Of a DNA stretch of 64,000 nucleotides, positions 11,003 to 21,639 are shown in pieces. The translations under genes and the position numbers were made by a program. The stretch comes from Bufo bufo. Its lineage: Eukaryota > Chordata > Amphibia > Anura > Bufonidae. Positions within the stretch are counted from its first letter, which is position 1, and each line of letters opens with the position of its first letter. The notes beneath the pieces were generated by a model, which saw only the letters and a list, made by a program, of their open reading frames with translations, ran no database searches and was not told the origin of the DNA. The stretch lies in assembly GCF_905171765.1 (NCBI RefSeq), contig NC_053389.1, positions 212,728,624 through 212,792,623 of the forward strand. The letters run 5' to 3'.

Positions 11003-13960
11003 TTGGATAAGCCCTGCTGCCCCTGCAGTGTCTCCTCTAGATTTTCCCGTACCCCTCCCCCAGATTCCCGTGGGGGGCCATCTTACCCATTTCAAAGACT
11101 CTTGGAGCCGGTTGATTGCAGACCCCTGGGTCCAGGACATAGTTTCCGCCGGGTACCGGGTAGATCTTATCTCTCTCCCCCCAGAGAGATTCATCGCCAC
11201 ACGAAACTTCGGGTCCGCCAAACAGGTGGTCCTAGAATCTTACATTCAGGACTATATTTCCAAGGGAGCCCTAGAGGAGGTACCGGCAGGGGAGAGGGGC
11301 CTAGGGATTTATTCACCAGTGTTCCTGGTTCCCAAGAAGACAGGAGATCTCCGGATGATCATCGATTTGAGATTCCTCAATCGATTTATAAGGAAAACAA
11401 GGTTTCGCATGGAAACCATAAGGTCAGTCAGCCATATCCTCAATCCTGGGGACGTCATGGCTACTCTGGACCTCAAGGATGCGTACCTTCACATTCCGAT
11501 CCATTCCGCTTCCCGGAAACTCCTCAGGATCGCGGTCCAGATTTCAGGGGTTTGCAGGCACTTTCAGTTCGCCGTGCTTCCCTTCGGAATCTCTTCTGCC
11601 CCCCTTATCTTCACCAAGGTGGTGGTTTCGGTGGTGGCAGCTTTGAGACTCCAAGGACTGACTATTATTCCTTATCTGGACGATTGGCTTTTCATAGCCT
11701 CTTCAGTTCCGATCCTTACCCACCATCTTCAGGTCGCAATCTCTTTTCTCTTCCGCCTAGACTGGATTATCAACTGGCAGAAGTCGAATGTGAGCCCATC
11801 GACTTCAATCCATTACTTAAGATTCGTGGTCGACTCTGTGGAGATGTCCCTCCGATTGACTCCAGAAAGGAGAGCGCGGATTCAGGACCTGGCAAAGGTC
11901 CCTTATGTCCCTCGTCGAGTCTCTATCCGGACTCTCATGAAGATGCTGGGGCTGATGTCAGCGGCTGCGGATGCGGTCCCTTGGGCGCTATGGCACCTCC
12001 GTCCTCTTCAGTCGGAGGTCTTACACCTATGGAACGGCAGCCCTGCGGGGCTAGATTCCCTGTGCTCCCTGTCCGGTCAAACCCGAAATTCCCTCAGATG
12101 GTGGTTTCAGCTACCAGCAGGGAAGTCTATGACCCAACCAGCTTGGGTCATATTGACTACAGACGCGTTCCTTGTAGGCTGGGGCGCTCACCTGGACGGA
12201 TCCCCAATTCAGGGATCTTGGTCTCGTCTGGAGCGGCATCTTTCCTCCAATCTTCGCGAGATGCGAGCTATCCGGCTAGCCCTCCTTCACTTTGCGCCTC
12301 AGATCCGGGGCAAAGCAGTGAAAGTCCAGTCAGACAATATGACTGCAGTTCTCTATATAAACAAACAGGGAGGCACAAGATCATTGCCCCTTCTGTCAGA
12401 GATCGGGGTAATTCTTCGGTGGGCAGAGCTGAACCTTTCCCATCTATCTGCCGTTCATATTCGAGGCTCCCTCAATATGATAGCGGACCGCTTAAGTCGA
12501 GGATTACTGACCATGGAGTGGTCTCTGCATCCGGAGATCTTCAGGCAGCTAGTTCACAGATGGGGTATGCGAGAAGTGGATCTCATGGCAACCAGGTTCA
12601 ACGCCAAGGTGATGAGGTTCTGTTCCCTCTACAGGGAAGACAACCCCCTGGCGATAGATGCTCTGTCAATACCGTGGAGGTTCAGGCTGGCTTACATCTT
12701 CCCTCCCTTTTCCATGATACCGAGGGTATTGATGAAAATCTGTCAGGATCAGGCCTCGGTAATAGCCATCATACCGTTTTGGCCCAGAAGATCCTGGTTT
12801 ACCCAGCTCATTCAGATGATTCGGGGACAATACTGGAGACTCCCCCCGGAGCAGACCCTGGTGTCGTGGGACACTCACCTCTGCCTAGATCTGCACAGGT
12901 TCAACCTGACAGCCTGGAGGTTGATCAGTCCCTTCTCAACATAGAAGGGCTTTCCGAGTCGGTCCTGAGAACTTTGTCGCATTCCCGAGCAGAGTCTACA
13001 AAGAAGGCCTACTCCAGGATCATGAGAATCTTCGAGGCATGGTGTGATTCCAGACAGGTGGCGTCTGCAGATCCGCCCCTTCCTGCGATACTTCAATTTC
13101 TTCAGGATGGATTAGATAGAGGCCTATCTCCAGCTACCTTGAAGGTACAGGTTTATGCCATCTCGGCCTGTCTCAACAGGCCACATTCTCGGGACCCACT
13201 CATCAAACGCTTCCTGAAGGGAGCTGAAAGACTAAAGCCTACTATACTGAAACCTATCCCCCAGTGGGATCTTTCAGTAGTGCTCAGGGGGCTAGCATCT
13301 CCCCCCTTCGAGCCCTTGGAGGAGGTAAATTTTAAATTTTTGACTTTAAAGATGGTCTTTCTTCTGGGTATAGCTTCAGCCAAAAGAGTTTCTGAATTGC
13401 AGGCTTTCTCCGCAATTCACCCGTACATTATTTTTCTACAGGATAGAGTACTCCTGAAGTTTTTACCTTACTTCAGGCCTAAGGTGCCTACTTTCCAGAA
13501 CATCAATCAGGTAATATCTTTACCAGTTTTGTTTACAGCCTCCTCCTCTGATACTCCAGCTAGAGACCCGCTGGATATTTCAAGATGCCTCCAGATCTAT
13601 GTGGATAGATCTAGTGAGTTCAGGATAGATGAGAATCTTCTTATCCTGTTTGCCGGTAAGTCTAAAGGCCGTAAAGCGTCTAAAGCCACCATTAGTCGCT
13701 GGATCAAGGAGGCCATTATGGAAGCTTTCGTCTCCCAATCCTTAGATCCTCCTGAGTTTGTGAGAGCCCATTCTACTAGGGCGGTCTCCACCTCGGTTGC
13801 GGAGAGAAGACTCCTCCCCTTAGAGTTGATCTGTAAGGCGGCCTCCTGGATCTCTGAGTCAACCTTCATCTCCCATTATAGGATAGATGCTAGGATGGCA
13901 GAGTTTTCGGCTTTTGGGCAGACTGTTCTTAGTTCTGCCAGGCATGAGGACCCTCCCTAG
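11003..13960 (+). CDS. DIRS tyrosine recombinase (domain in the C-terminal third)
   Basis: The 985-codon frame follows gag in the same frame, separated only by the gag stop, and carries the recombinase from about 12900 on. Catalytic features are the first arginine in SAKRVSEL, the HSTRAVSTS box (H-x-x-R), and the nucleophile tyrosine in ISHYRID at about residue 959. An N-terminal core-binding segment (ESTKKAYSRIMRIFEAWC) precedes them. The enzyme integrates the circular DNA copy. The first ~630 codons overlap the RT frame and read as proline/serine/arginine-rich sequence, so they are probably not a real domain. The listed start is TTG; the true start is unknown and could involve frameshifting. 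Confidence 0.85.
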   Translation: MDKPCCPCSVSSRFSRTPPPDSRGGPSYPFQRLLEPVDCRPLGPGHSFRRVPGRSYLSPPREIHRHTKLRVRQTGGPRILHSGLYFQGSPRGGTGRGEGPRDLFTSVPGSQEDRRSPDDHRFEIPQSIYKENKVSHGNHKVSQPYPQSWGRHGYSGPQGCVPSHSDPFRFPETPQDRGPDFRGLQALSVRRASLRNLFCPPYLHQGGGFGGGSFETPRTDYYSLSGRLAFHSLFSSDPYPPSSGRNLFSLPPRLDYQLAEVECEPIDFNPLLKIRGRLCGDVPPIDSRKESADSGPGKGPLCPSSSLYPDSHEDAGADVSGCGCGPLGAMAPPSSSVGGLTPMERQPCGARFPVLPVRSNPKFPQMVVSATSREVYDPTSLGHIDYRRVPCRLGRSPGRIPNSGILVSSGAASFLQSSRDASYPASPPSLCASDPGQSSESPVRQYDCSSLYKQTGRHKIIAPSVRDRGNSSVGRAEPFPSICRSYSRLPQYDSGPLKSRITDHGVVSASGDLQAASSQMGYARSGSHGNQVQRQGDEVLFPLQGRQPPGDRCSVNTVEVQAGLHLPSLFHDTEGIDENLSGSGLGNSHHTVLAQKILVYPAHSDDSGTILETPPGADPGVVGHSPLPRSAQVQPDSLEVDQSLLNIEGLSESVLRTLSHSRAESTKKAYSRIMRIFEAWCDSRQVASADPPLPAILQFLQDGLDRGLSPATLKVQVYAISACLNRPHSRDPLIKRFLKGAERLKPTILKPIPQWDLSVVLRGLASPPFEPLEEVNFKFLTLKMVFLLGIASAKRVSELQAFSAIHPYIIFLQDRVLLKFLPYFRPKVPTFQNINQVISLPVLFTASSSDTPARDPLDISRCLQIYVDRSSEFRIDENLLILFAGKSKGRKASKATISRWIKEAIMEAFVSQSLDPPEFVRAHSTRAVSTSVAERRLLPLELICKAASWISESTFISHYRIDARMAEFSAFGQTVLSSARHEDPP
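11028..12944 (+). CDS. DIRS reverse transcriptase/RNase H
   Basis: The 638-codon frame has no stops. RT motifs run FLVPKKTGDLRMIIDLRFLN, MATLDLKDAYLHIPI, LPFGISSAPLIF and catalytic YLDD in IIPYLDDWLF (about 11673). RNase H follows (TTDAFLVGWGAHL, then DNMTAVLYINKQGG and NMIADRLSR). The end carries the conserved DIRS tail (REVDLMATRFNAK...IPFWPRRSW). The listed start is GTG; the frame is open upstream into the gag end, so it may be made by frameshift from gag. It overlaps the recombinase frame for its entire length. Confidence 0.92.
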   Translation: MSPLDFPVPLPQIPVGGHLTHFKDSWSRLIADPWVQDIVSAGYRVDLISLPPERFIATRNFGSAKQVVLESYIQDYISKGALEEVPAGERGLGIYSPVFLVPKKTGDLRMIIDLRFLNRFIRKTRFRMETIRSVSHILNPGDVMATLDLKDAYLHIPIHSASRKLLRIAVQISGVCRHFQFAVLPFGISSAPLIFTKVVVSVVAALRLQGLTIIPYLDDWLFIASSVPILTHHLQVAISFLFRLDWIINWQKSNVSPSTSIHYLRFVVDSVEMSLRLTPERRARIQDLAKVPYVPRRVSIRTLMKMLGLMSAAADAVPWALWHLRPLQSEVLHLWNGSPAGLDSLCSLSGQTRNSLRWWFQLPAGKSMTQPAWVILTTDAFLVGWGAHLDGSPIQGSWSRLERHLSSNLREMRAIRLALLHFAPQIRGKAVKVQSDNMTAVLYINKQGGTRSLPLLSEIGVILRWAELNLSHLSAVHIRGSLNMIADRLSRGLLTMEWSLHPEIFRQLVHRWGMREVDLMATRFNAKVMRFCSLYREDNPLAIDALSIPWRFRLAYIFPPFSMIPRVLMKICQDQASVIAIIPFWPRRSWFTQLIQMIRGQYWRLPPEQTLVSWDTHLCLDLHRFNLTAWRLISPFST

Positions 13961-13979
13961 GGGATTCTTCTTGCTATCT

Positions 13980-14064
13980 CCCCATCTGTGCTGCTGTTGA
14001 GGACGTAAGGGAATCGTTAATTTCTAACGATAATTTGTTTTCCCTTAGTCCTAACAGCAGCACA
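13980..14064 (+). repeat. DIRS internal complementary region
   Basis: Bases 13980-14013 are the complement of the left end (CCCCATCTGTGCTGCTGTTG...GTAAGGGAA) and 14014-14064 the complement of the right end (TCGTTAATTTCTAACG...). Their junction marks the element termini exactly. Confidence 0.9.
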
Positions 14065-14097
14065 CAAAAATCCCACCCTAAATACATTATGCTTGTT

Positions 14098-14270
14098 AAA
14101 AACACGGTGGGCTGGGGGGTGATCTCCTCCCTTTCAGGGAGCTGAAGATCGTTTATTGGTTCTTGGGCTCATTAAAATTCAGCCGGTCCTACCAGTCCAC
14201 AGGGGCAGTTAACCCCATCTGTGCTGCTGTTAGGACTAAGGGAAAACAAATTATCGTTAGAAATTAACGA
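14098..14270 (+). repeat. DIRS right inverted terminal repeat
   Basis: Reverse-complement partner of 8879-9028. It is ~27 bp longer at its outer end, finishing ...GAAATTAACGA, which is the part represented in the internal complementary region. Confidence 0.9.
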
Positions 14271-16915
14271 GTCACAATGAGTGTAGTAACAGCAGTAGCA
14301 AGACCAGATATCTGGTAATTAGTAGTAGTGGCACTTGTGGACATGGTGATGATGTGGCTGTAGGGGCAGTGGTAGCAACAGGGCACTCAGAACAAACACA
14401 AAGCAGGGAATTGGTTGGAGGCCAAGGAACCCAGAATAATATATCACAGTCTATTAAAGAGGCAGGGAGGCTAAGGACTATGATTGTGTGTTTGACAGGA
14501 CCAGTGAGCTGGATGAGGGAGCTGAGAAAAAATTACATAAGAGTAGGAAAGAGTGGCTGCATCGGCTTCAATAAAGAGCAAAGGCAATATACAGCTAAAA
14601 CGTCCGAAAAACCCAGCAGAGCTTGGCAGAACTGGTGATGCTCCTGTTTCTGTGGGCACAGGCTCAAAACATGCCAGACCTAGGCCTAGCTTTGCTGCCT
14701 CTAGTTCTGTGTGAGCACCTCCCGTATTACATTTTTTTTCTCCACAAGGCCAGTACACAAAACAACAGCCATGTGCAAGATCTGCTGGATTAAAATGAAG
14801 CCATGTTCGTTCAAACGCAAACATAGGTACTAGGACTTTATTGCATCACCGGATTTTGTGAAACAATAGAACTGTCTGGCATTCCATATGAGAAAAAGTC
14901 TGTCCTTCTTCACCTGGTCTTCTTTTGTGGCAGCTAGGCCACATTCCCAAGGAGTACAGTGTGCTTGTCATTGTCATTAGCTGAATCTCCTCCTGCTCAT
15001 ACTCCTACTCCATCTTGTCCTCTGCTCCATCGTGAATCATCCAAAATGGAATGTGTGGCCATGAGAAAACGCAACCAGTAATTAGCTTGTATGAAAGCTG
15101 AATTCCTACCTGACCAAATTGCTGGAGGTGAAGTTGCATTTAATTTTGGTGAAGGTGGCACAGTTCTTCACCAAAAATTTTATTCTGCTGTATGATATTC
15201 ATACTTCTCCCCAGATGTTTATTAGTTTTTTCAAAATAATTGTTTAAAATTGCAATTCTCACTCTGCACACCACCATGGACACCTAGAACAGCTGTTACA
15301 GGCAGGGCCAGTATATATATCTTTCATGGCCCACTGTGTCAATGTTTTTCAAGGTGGCATTATTTTAGGATCTGAGGTTCAGGAAAAAATAGAATTCACA
15401 CAATGTACATTAAAGTGTTTACTAAAAGATGATAAAACATATATGTACAAAGATAAAGTAAGTAACAACCACCAAGGGTAGTCAATCAAATGGGCTGTCT
15501 AAAAACACAAAATAATATATGTATGCAACGGCTGTTACACCGTGGTACACCTTAGTTTCAAAGCAAATTCTATAAACGTATTGTAAGAGATCATGTAATC
15601 GCAGTGGCGTCGGCAATGACAGACTCTCAGACTTCAAGGGTTAGAAGTCTAAATAGTGCTTTATTTTCAACTCAGTACATTCAGGGCCTTCAAGTTATCT
15701 GTCACTTGGCTAAAGCCACAGCACATAACACAAAAAAAATTACAATAAACACCTTCCCATCTGTGTACATCATTTATCTATCTCACCTATGGTTCATTGA
15801 ATCAGGGGTAGTGATTAGAAAAAAGTGAATTTTTCAAAAATTCTATTCGCCGGTTTGACAAATTTATTTGCAGCAAATTACGTTAAAAAGCGGCTATTTC
15901 CTGGCTGCAGAGAGCCTTTTATAGTGGTGTAGAACACTGTCTTGCAGTAACATGCATACGGAGTCTGCTTTGTTAGTGAAATAATGCTGTGAGTCCGTAT
16001 GACATGCAGATGACAGGCGTCGCTCTTAGAATCACTGCACACTTCACTTATTTGGGCGGTCATGGGGCCAAACTGACCAAATAACTCAAGTATGAACTCA
16101 GCCTTGCAGGTCGATGTTAGCGCCAAGAAGAAGCACACTCATTTTACACCGTCGTCAGCTGATTCTACATAGATGTCTACAGAATAATCAAGAGGAGAAA
16201 GCGCTCCCGGCACTGCTACACCTGACCAGTATGCAGGATTGCAAGGGAGACACAGGTAATGCGATTCAGCAAATGGATACGGTGGTGCTCTGCTGAGATA
16301 GACACAATGGTGTATTTAGGAGAGAGATGAGAAGGAGACAGCGGCACTCACCAATTCCAAGATAAAACGTCCAGTTTATTAGGCTTCTATAAAATAGGGT
16401 ACAGGCAGGTCTGTGCACATAGGTCAAATGGAGGTACGGCTACAGATGTCTACAGAACCTATTCTATTAAACACTTATACAAGTAGAGCCCCCCAACAGA
16501 GAGAGAGGGTGTCAGCAGTAAGTTTGTGTTGATGTCACTGATTAATTTGCCCTTCCTCTGATCCATCAGAACAATAACCCATAAAATATTTTCCTGTCTG
16601 TGGAGCATACGCCTACACTTGGTCAGCATTTGCTCAATAATCCATCAGTATTGCAAATGCCCCCAAAAAAACTGGAGTGGGTCTAAAATAGAGATGACAC
16701 ATGAATGGAATATTTGCATGTCTTCTGTGTTTTGTACCCACTCCTGCTTTTGGCTACCAAATCATAACCCAATTCTGATGGGACCATACAGGCCTTACAG
16801 CTGCTACACAGACAGGATACGTTCTGCGTCTCATTTTTCCTTCCTTCTGACAGATCAGAAGAAAGTTCAAATAAATGATGATGTCAGCCAGGCCAAAAAG
16901 CCAAAATAGTGGACT
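14271..16915. other. Unresolved repetitive DNA, possibly hAT-derived
   Basis: Many stops occur in all frames, and the ORFs of 60-117 codons look spurious. The first ~150 bp has GTAGCAGTAG-like low complexity similar to the hAT-associated minisatellite further right. No TIR, TSD or protein match was recognised. Treating it as part of the decayed hAT pile is inference from context. Confidence 0.35.
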
Positions 16916-16919
16916 AGTC

Positions 16920-17745
16920 ATGAAGTGGGGAGTATGGGAACAGCATGAGAAGTCCACAGAGTAGACCTATGACGTAGTGGTGTGATGGAAGCAGCATGAG
17001 GAGACCACAGAGTGGCCCAATGACAAGGTCTGGAGGTGGCAGCAGTATGAGTAGGCCACCGAGTAGTACAATGGCACAGTCTGGATTTGGCAGCATCAGG
17101 AGAAGGCCACCAACTTGCACAATGACAGAGTCTGGAGGTGGCAGCAGTATGAGGAGGCCACCGAGTAGCACAATTACAGAGTCTGAAGGTGGCAGCAGCA
17201 GCAGCATCAGGAGTGGGCCACCGTGTGGCACAATGACAGAATCTGCAGGTGGCGGCAGTATGAGGAGGCCACCGAGTGGCAAAATGACCGAGTCTGGAGG
17301 TGGCAGCAGCATGAGGAGACTACAGAGTGGCCCAATGACAGAGTGTGGAGGTGGCAGCAGCATCAGAAGGAGGCCACAGAGTGGCACAATGACCAAGTCT
17401 GGAGGTGGTGACAGCAGCAGCATCAGGAGGATACCACAGAGTGGCAAAGCGACATAGTGTGAAGATGGAAGCAGCAGCATCAGGATAGCACAGAGTGGCA
17501 AGGTAACATAGTGTAGAGATGGCAGCAGCGGGATAACACAGAGTCGCAAGGTGAAAAAGTGTGGAGATGGCAGCAGCAGCAACATCATGATACCACAGAG
17601 CGGCAAGGTGACATAGTGTGGAAATGGCAGGAGCAACAGCATCAGGATACCACAGAGTGGCAAGGTGACATAGTGTGAAGATGGCAGCAGCAACATCAGG
17701 AGACCACAGAGTGACTCGGTGACAGAGTGGGGAGGTGGGTGGCAA
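16920..17745. repeat. Minisatellite, ~55-65 bp units
   Basis: At least a dozen degenerate units of the type GGTGGCAGCAGCATGAGGAG + CCACAGAGTGGC + AATGACAGAGTCTGGA follow one another. The repeats keep long frames open on both strands, giving a leucine/proline-rich 290-codon minus frame that is not a gene. A short related stretch recurs in inverted orientation at about 24590-24730. Confidence 0.85.
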
Positions 17746-17939
17746 TACCAGTACCCGCTGACAAAGGTGGGTGAAAGAAAGAGCACTTGGCATCAGATGT
17801 TTGGCATCAGGTGATCGGGTGGGTGGCAGCATCAGAGTAGTAGCTGAGGTAGGTAGCCAGAAGAAACCGGTATCCTTTTTCAAGGTTTGGGTGAGGCGGT
17901 ATGGATAATCTAATCAGATGCATCATGCATTGGTAGGTG

Positions 17940-18895
17940 AAAATCCTAGCTGATCCACGTCTGATTCATTCAGTGGCCCCCGCCGAACTAAACACCCGCT
18001 CTGATGCCACATTACTCTCCAGGCAGGACAGCTTTTCCAGCGCAAACTCTACTAGTTGCAGCCACAAATCCAGTTTGTCTGCCCAGCAGTCCAGCGGATC
18101 TTCAATGTGGGTTGACAAGGTGCTGTCCAAGTATGACACCACCTGCTGGTCCAGGTCCTGCTTTACGTCTACCTGCTGATGGTGAGTAGTTTCTTCACTA
18201 TGAGGGTGAAGAAAGCTAATCATCAGCGACTGTAGACTCAGGCTGCTGCTGATTGAGCTGGTACTGCTCCTGCCACCCCACCCCTCCCCAGAAGCCATGG
18301 CAGTGAAACCTGAGCGCAGAGGACCCCCCGGTCAGACCTGCGAGAGGATGGACGATGGCGCAGATAGGCAGCAGCCAACTAACTGCATAGGATATCTCTG
18401 TAGTAGTTCAGCTTGTCCTCCCTGTCAGTGGGTGAGAAAAAAGGCTCCCATTTTGGACCAGTAGCGAGGGCCCAACAAGGTGAAGAGACAGAAGTCATCC
18501 CTCTGCTGAATGGTGACAATTCGGCTGTCACTACGCAAGCAAGTGAGCATGCATTGGGCCATTTGTGCAAGTGACTCGGAGGGACTCCCTGCCTCCATCT
18601 CCACTGCATACTGCCACGGTATGTCTGGGTCCTCTGTCTCATCTTCCTTATCGCCCTGTAGCTCCTCTGGCTGCTCCTGCTCCTCCTCTCCTGTCAGCTG
18701 AGTAGAAAAAACACCCATTTCCCTACACTTTGCCTGTGCTCCAATGTCCTCCTCCCCCTCCTCCTCCTCTTCCAGTTCAGCCACCACAGGACTCATGTGG
18801 CCGTGAGATCTAGGCGCCACCTCTCCTGTCCCATGACCAGCCATTGTTACCTCCTTCTGTTCCAGGACATGAAGCAGGGGAATGACGTTGTTCAT
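17940..18895 (-). pseudogene. hAT transposase, middle and C-terminal part
   Basis: Read on the minus strand, an acidic segment and a TLLGPRYWSKMGAFF block (compare the hAT 'LDPRYK' motif) are followed, after a frame change, by a hAT dimerisation region: DPLDCWADKLDLWLQLVEFA then SNVASERVFSSAGATE. Stops and frameshifts separate the pieces. The family moves by cut and paste with 8-bp duplications. The catalytic N-terminal portion is not seen nearby. The minisatellite lies on its 3' side and the ~72-bp satellite on its 5' side, so both may be internal parts of a non-autonomous derivative. Confidence 0.75.
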
Positions 18896-18904
18896 CCCGT
18901 AGTC

Positions 18905-19123
18905 CTGGCGACTGACAAATATCAGAATATATTTTTATTTTTGTACTGAAATAGGCCACTAAACGCTTTCACCACAAATAACTGCAACAGTGGAGTGCGT
19001 ATATATTTTTCTTTTTGTACTGAAATAGGTCACAAAACGCTTTCAATACAAATAACTGCAACAGTGAGTTCATATATATTTTTCATTCTGTACTGAAAAA
19101 AGCCACTAAACTCTTTCAAGACA
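18905..19123. repeat. ~72-bp satellite, left block
   Basis: Tandem units of the form TATATTTTTCTTTTTGTACT + GAAATAGGCCACTAAACGC + TTTCACCACAAATAACTGCA + ACAGTGAA. The array is interrupted here by the Tc1 element at 19126 and resumes at 20750. Confidence 0.85.
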
Positions 19124-19125
19124 TA

Positions 19126-20747
19126 CAGCCAGGTCCATAAATATTGGGACATCGACACAATTGTAACATTTTTGGCTCCATACACCACCACAATGGATTT
19201 GAAATTATACAAACTAGATGTGCTTTAACTGCAGACTGTCAGCTTTAATTTGAGGGTATTTACATCCAAATCAGGTGAACTATGTAGGAATTACAACAGT
19301 TTGCATATGTGCCTCCTACTTGTTAAGGGACCAAAAGCAATGGGACAATTGGCTTCTCAGCTGTTCCATGATAAGGTGTGTGTTATTCCCTCATTATTTC
19401 AATTACAATGAGCAGATAAAAGGTCCAGAGTTCATTTCAAGTGTGCTATTTGCATTTGGAATCTGTTGCTGTCAACTCTCAAGATGAGATCTAAAGAGCT
19501 GTCACTATCAATGAAGCAAGCCATCATTAGGCTGAGAAAACAAAACAAACCCATTTAGAGAGATAGCAAAAACATTAGGCGTGGCCAAAACAACTGTTTG
19601 GAACGTTCTTAAAATGAAGGAATGCACCGGTGAGCTCTGCAACACCAAAAGACCCGGAAGACCACGGAAAACTACTGTGGTGGATGACTAAAGAATTCTT
19701 TCCCTGGTGAAGAAAACACCCTTCACAACAGTTGGCTAGATCAAGAACACTCTCCAGGAGGTAGGTGTATGTGTGTCAAAGTCAACAATCAAGAGAAGAC
19801 TTCACCAGAGTAAATACAGAGGGTTCACCACAAGATGTAAACCATTGGTGAGCCTCAAAAACAGGAAGGCCAGATTAGAATTTGCCAAACGACATCTAAA
19901 AAAGCCTACACAGTTCTGGAACAACATCCTATGGACAGATGAGACCAAGATCAACTTGTACCAGAGTGATGGGAAAAGAGGAGTATGTAGAAGGAAAGGA
20001 ACTGCTCATGATCCTAAGCATACCACCTCATCAGTGAAGCATGGTGGTGGTAGTGTCAAGGCATGGGCATGTATGGCTGCCAATGGAACTGGTTCTCTTG
20101 TATTTATTGATGATGTGACTGCTGACAAAAGCAGCAGGATGAATTCTGAAGTGTTTCGGGCAATATTATCTGCTTATATTCAGCCAAATGCTTCAGAACT
20201 CATTGGACGGTGCTTCACAGTGCAGATGGACAATGACCCAAAGCATACTGCAAAAGCAACCAAAGAGTTTTTTAAGGGAAAGAAGTGGAATGTTATACAA
20301 TGGCCAAGTCAATCACCTGACCTGAATCCGATTGAGCATGCATTTCACTTGCTGAAGACAAAACTGAAGGGAAAATGCCCCAAGAACAAGCAGGAACTGA
20401 AGACAGTTGCAGTAGAGGCCTGGCAGAGCATCACCAGGGATGAAACCCAGCGTCTGGGGATGTCTATGCGTTCCAGACTTCAGTCTGTAAATTGACTGCA
20501 AAGGATTTGCAACCAAGTATTAAAAAGTGAAAGTTTGATTTATGATTATTATTCTGTCCCATTACTTTTGGTTCCTTAAAAAGTGGGAGGCACATATGCA
20601 AACTGTTGTAATTCCTACACCGTTCACCTGATTTGGATGTAAATACCCTCAAATTAAAGTTCGTTTCATTTCAAATCCATTGTGGTGGTGTATAGAGCCA
20701 AAAATCTTAGAATTGCGTCAATGTCCCAATATTTATGGACCTGACTG
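19126..20747 (+). mobile_element. Tc1-like element A with ~210-bp TIRs
   Basis: The left end CAGCCAGGTCCATAAATATT and right end AATATTTATGGACCTGACTG are inverted partners. Similarity extends ~210 bp inward on each side, including the block around CACCACAATGGATTTGAAAT. TA flanks both ends. The element splits the ~72-bp satellite array. Confidence 0.92.
19484..20495 (+). pseudogene. Tc1-like DD34E transposase (element A), broken
   Basis: The N-terminal part starts MRSKELSLSMKQAIIRLRKQ, then loses frame near 19550 and has stops near 19688 and 19738. From 19773 a 240-codon frame is open and contains the catalytic core: ILWTDETKINLY, VQMDNDPKHTA and SPDLNPIEHAF, with 34 residues between the second D and E. 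It is a typical Tc1 transposase that would bind the TIRs and insert at TA. The damaged DNA-binding half makes it inactive. Confidence 0.88.
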
Positions 20748-20749
20748 TA

Positions 20750-21170
20750 TAACTGCAGAAGTGAACTGAGAATATATATTTTTTTCCGTACTGAAATAGG
20801 CCACTAAATGCTTACCCCACAGATAACTGCAACAGTGAAATGTGTATATATTTTTCTTTTTGTACTGAAATACAGTAGGCCACTAAATGCTTTCACCACA
20901 AATAATTGTAACAGTGAAGTGTGTATATATTTATCTTTTTGTACTGAAATAGGCCACTAAACATTTTCACCAAAAATAAATGCAACAGTGAATTGCGTAT
21001 ATATTTTTATTTTAGTACTGAAATGTCATTAAACGCTTTTACCGTAAATAACTGCAACAGTAAACGGAGTATATATTTTTCTTTTTGTACTGAAATACGT
21101 CACTAATTGCTTTCACCACAAATAACTGCAACAGTAAAGTGTGTATATATTTTTATTTTTGTACTGAAAT
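20750..21170. repeat. ~72-bp satellite, right block
   Basis: Continuation of the array seen at 18905-19123, about six units. It ends at GTACTGAAAT, whose last 8 bp (21163-21170) are repeated at 32794-32801 on the far side of the hAT insertion. Confidence 0.85.
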
Positions 21171-21639
21171 TAGTGATGATCAAGCACCAAAGTATTCGGG
21201 TGTTCAGGTGTTAGGGCCGAACACATTGCTATATTCGTGTGCTCTGCCGAGCACCCGAGTATAATGGAAGTCAATGGGAGACAACCAGGCACCCCCTGCT
21301 CTGAAGAGGGGAGGGTGCCTGGTCCATTAGAAAAGGTCAGAAAGTGACAGAAACACCACCGAAATGGATCGGGAACAGCATGGGGACGATGTCTTGATGC
21401 ATCTTGGACTCACAGGTCGCTGCTTGGAACGATGTTGTCCGAGTTGTGCGCCACTTTTACAGACTGACAAAAATAAGCACAAAACCCCCCCAAAAAATCT
21501 ATTTTACAGGAAAAATTGTTAGGAAACATTCTTTCCTATATATTCAATTATATATAAAGTGCAAGTGCTGCAAAAAATTACAAACAAGAGGCACTCCGAA
21601 ACAGCCTGTATATCACATAAAAGAGGGCCTCATTCACAT

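Larger units (their letters stand above)
8879..14270 (+). mobile_element. DIRS tyrosine-recombinase retrotransposon, structurally complete
   Basis: The element is 5392 bp with inverted terminal repeats (8879-9028 and 14098-14270) and an internal complementary region (13980-14064) made of the complements of the two outermost ends joined together. That is the diagnostic DIRS layout, used to template a circular intermediate. Gag, RT/RNase H and tyrosine recombinase frames are all open. No target duplication is visible, as expected for recombinase-mediated integration. Confidence 0.93.

Noticed and set aside
11003..12890. N-terminal ~630 residues of the recombinase frame as a real protein domain
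   Set aside because: Composition (Pro/Ser/Arg-rich) is what the RT coding sequence gives out of frame; kept only as an open-frame observation.
16689..16698. TAGAGATGA as the left end of the older hAT paired with 32875-32883
   Set aside because: The neighbouring 8-bp sequences (GTCTAAAA and GTAGTGAT) do not match, so no target duplication supports it.
16914..17786. 290-codon minus-strand leucine/proline-rich frame
   Set aside because: It is a translation of the 55-65-bp minisatellite; overlapping frames on both strands are equally long and repetitive.
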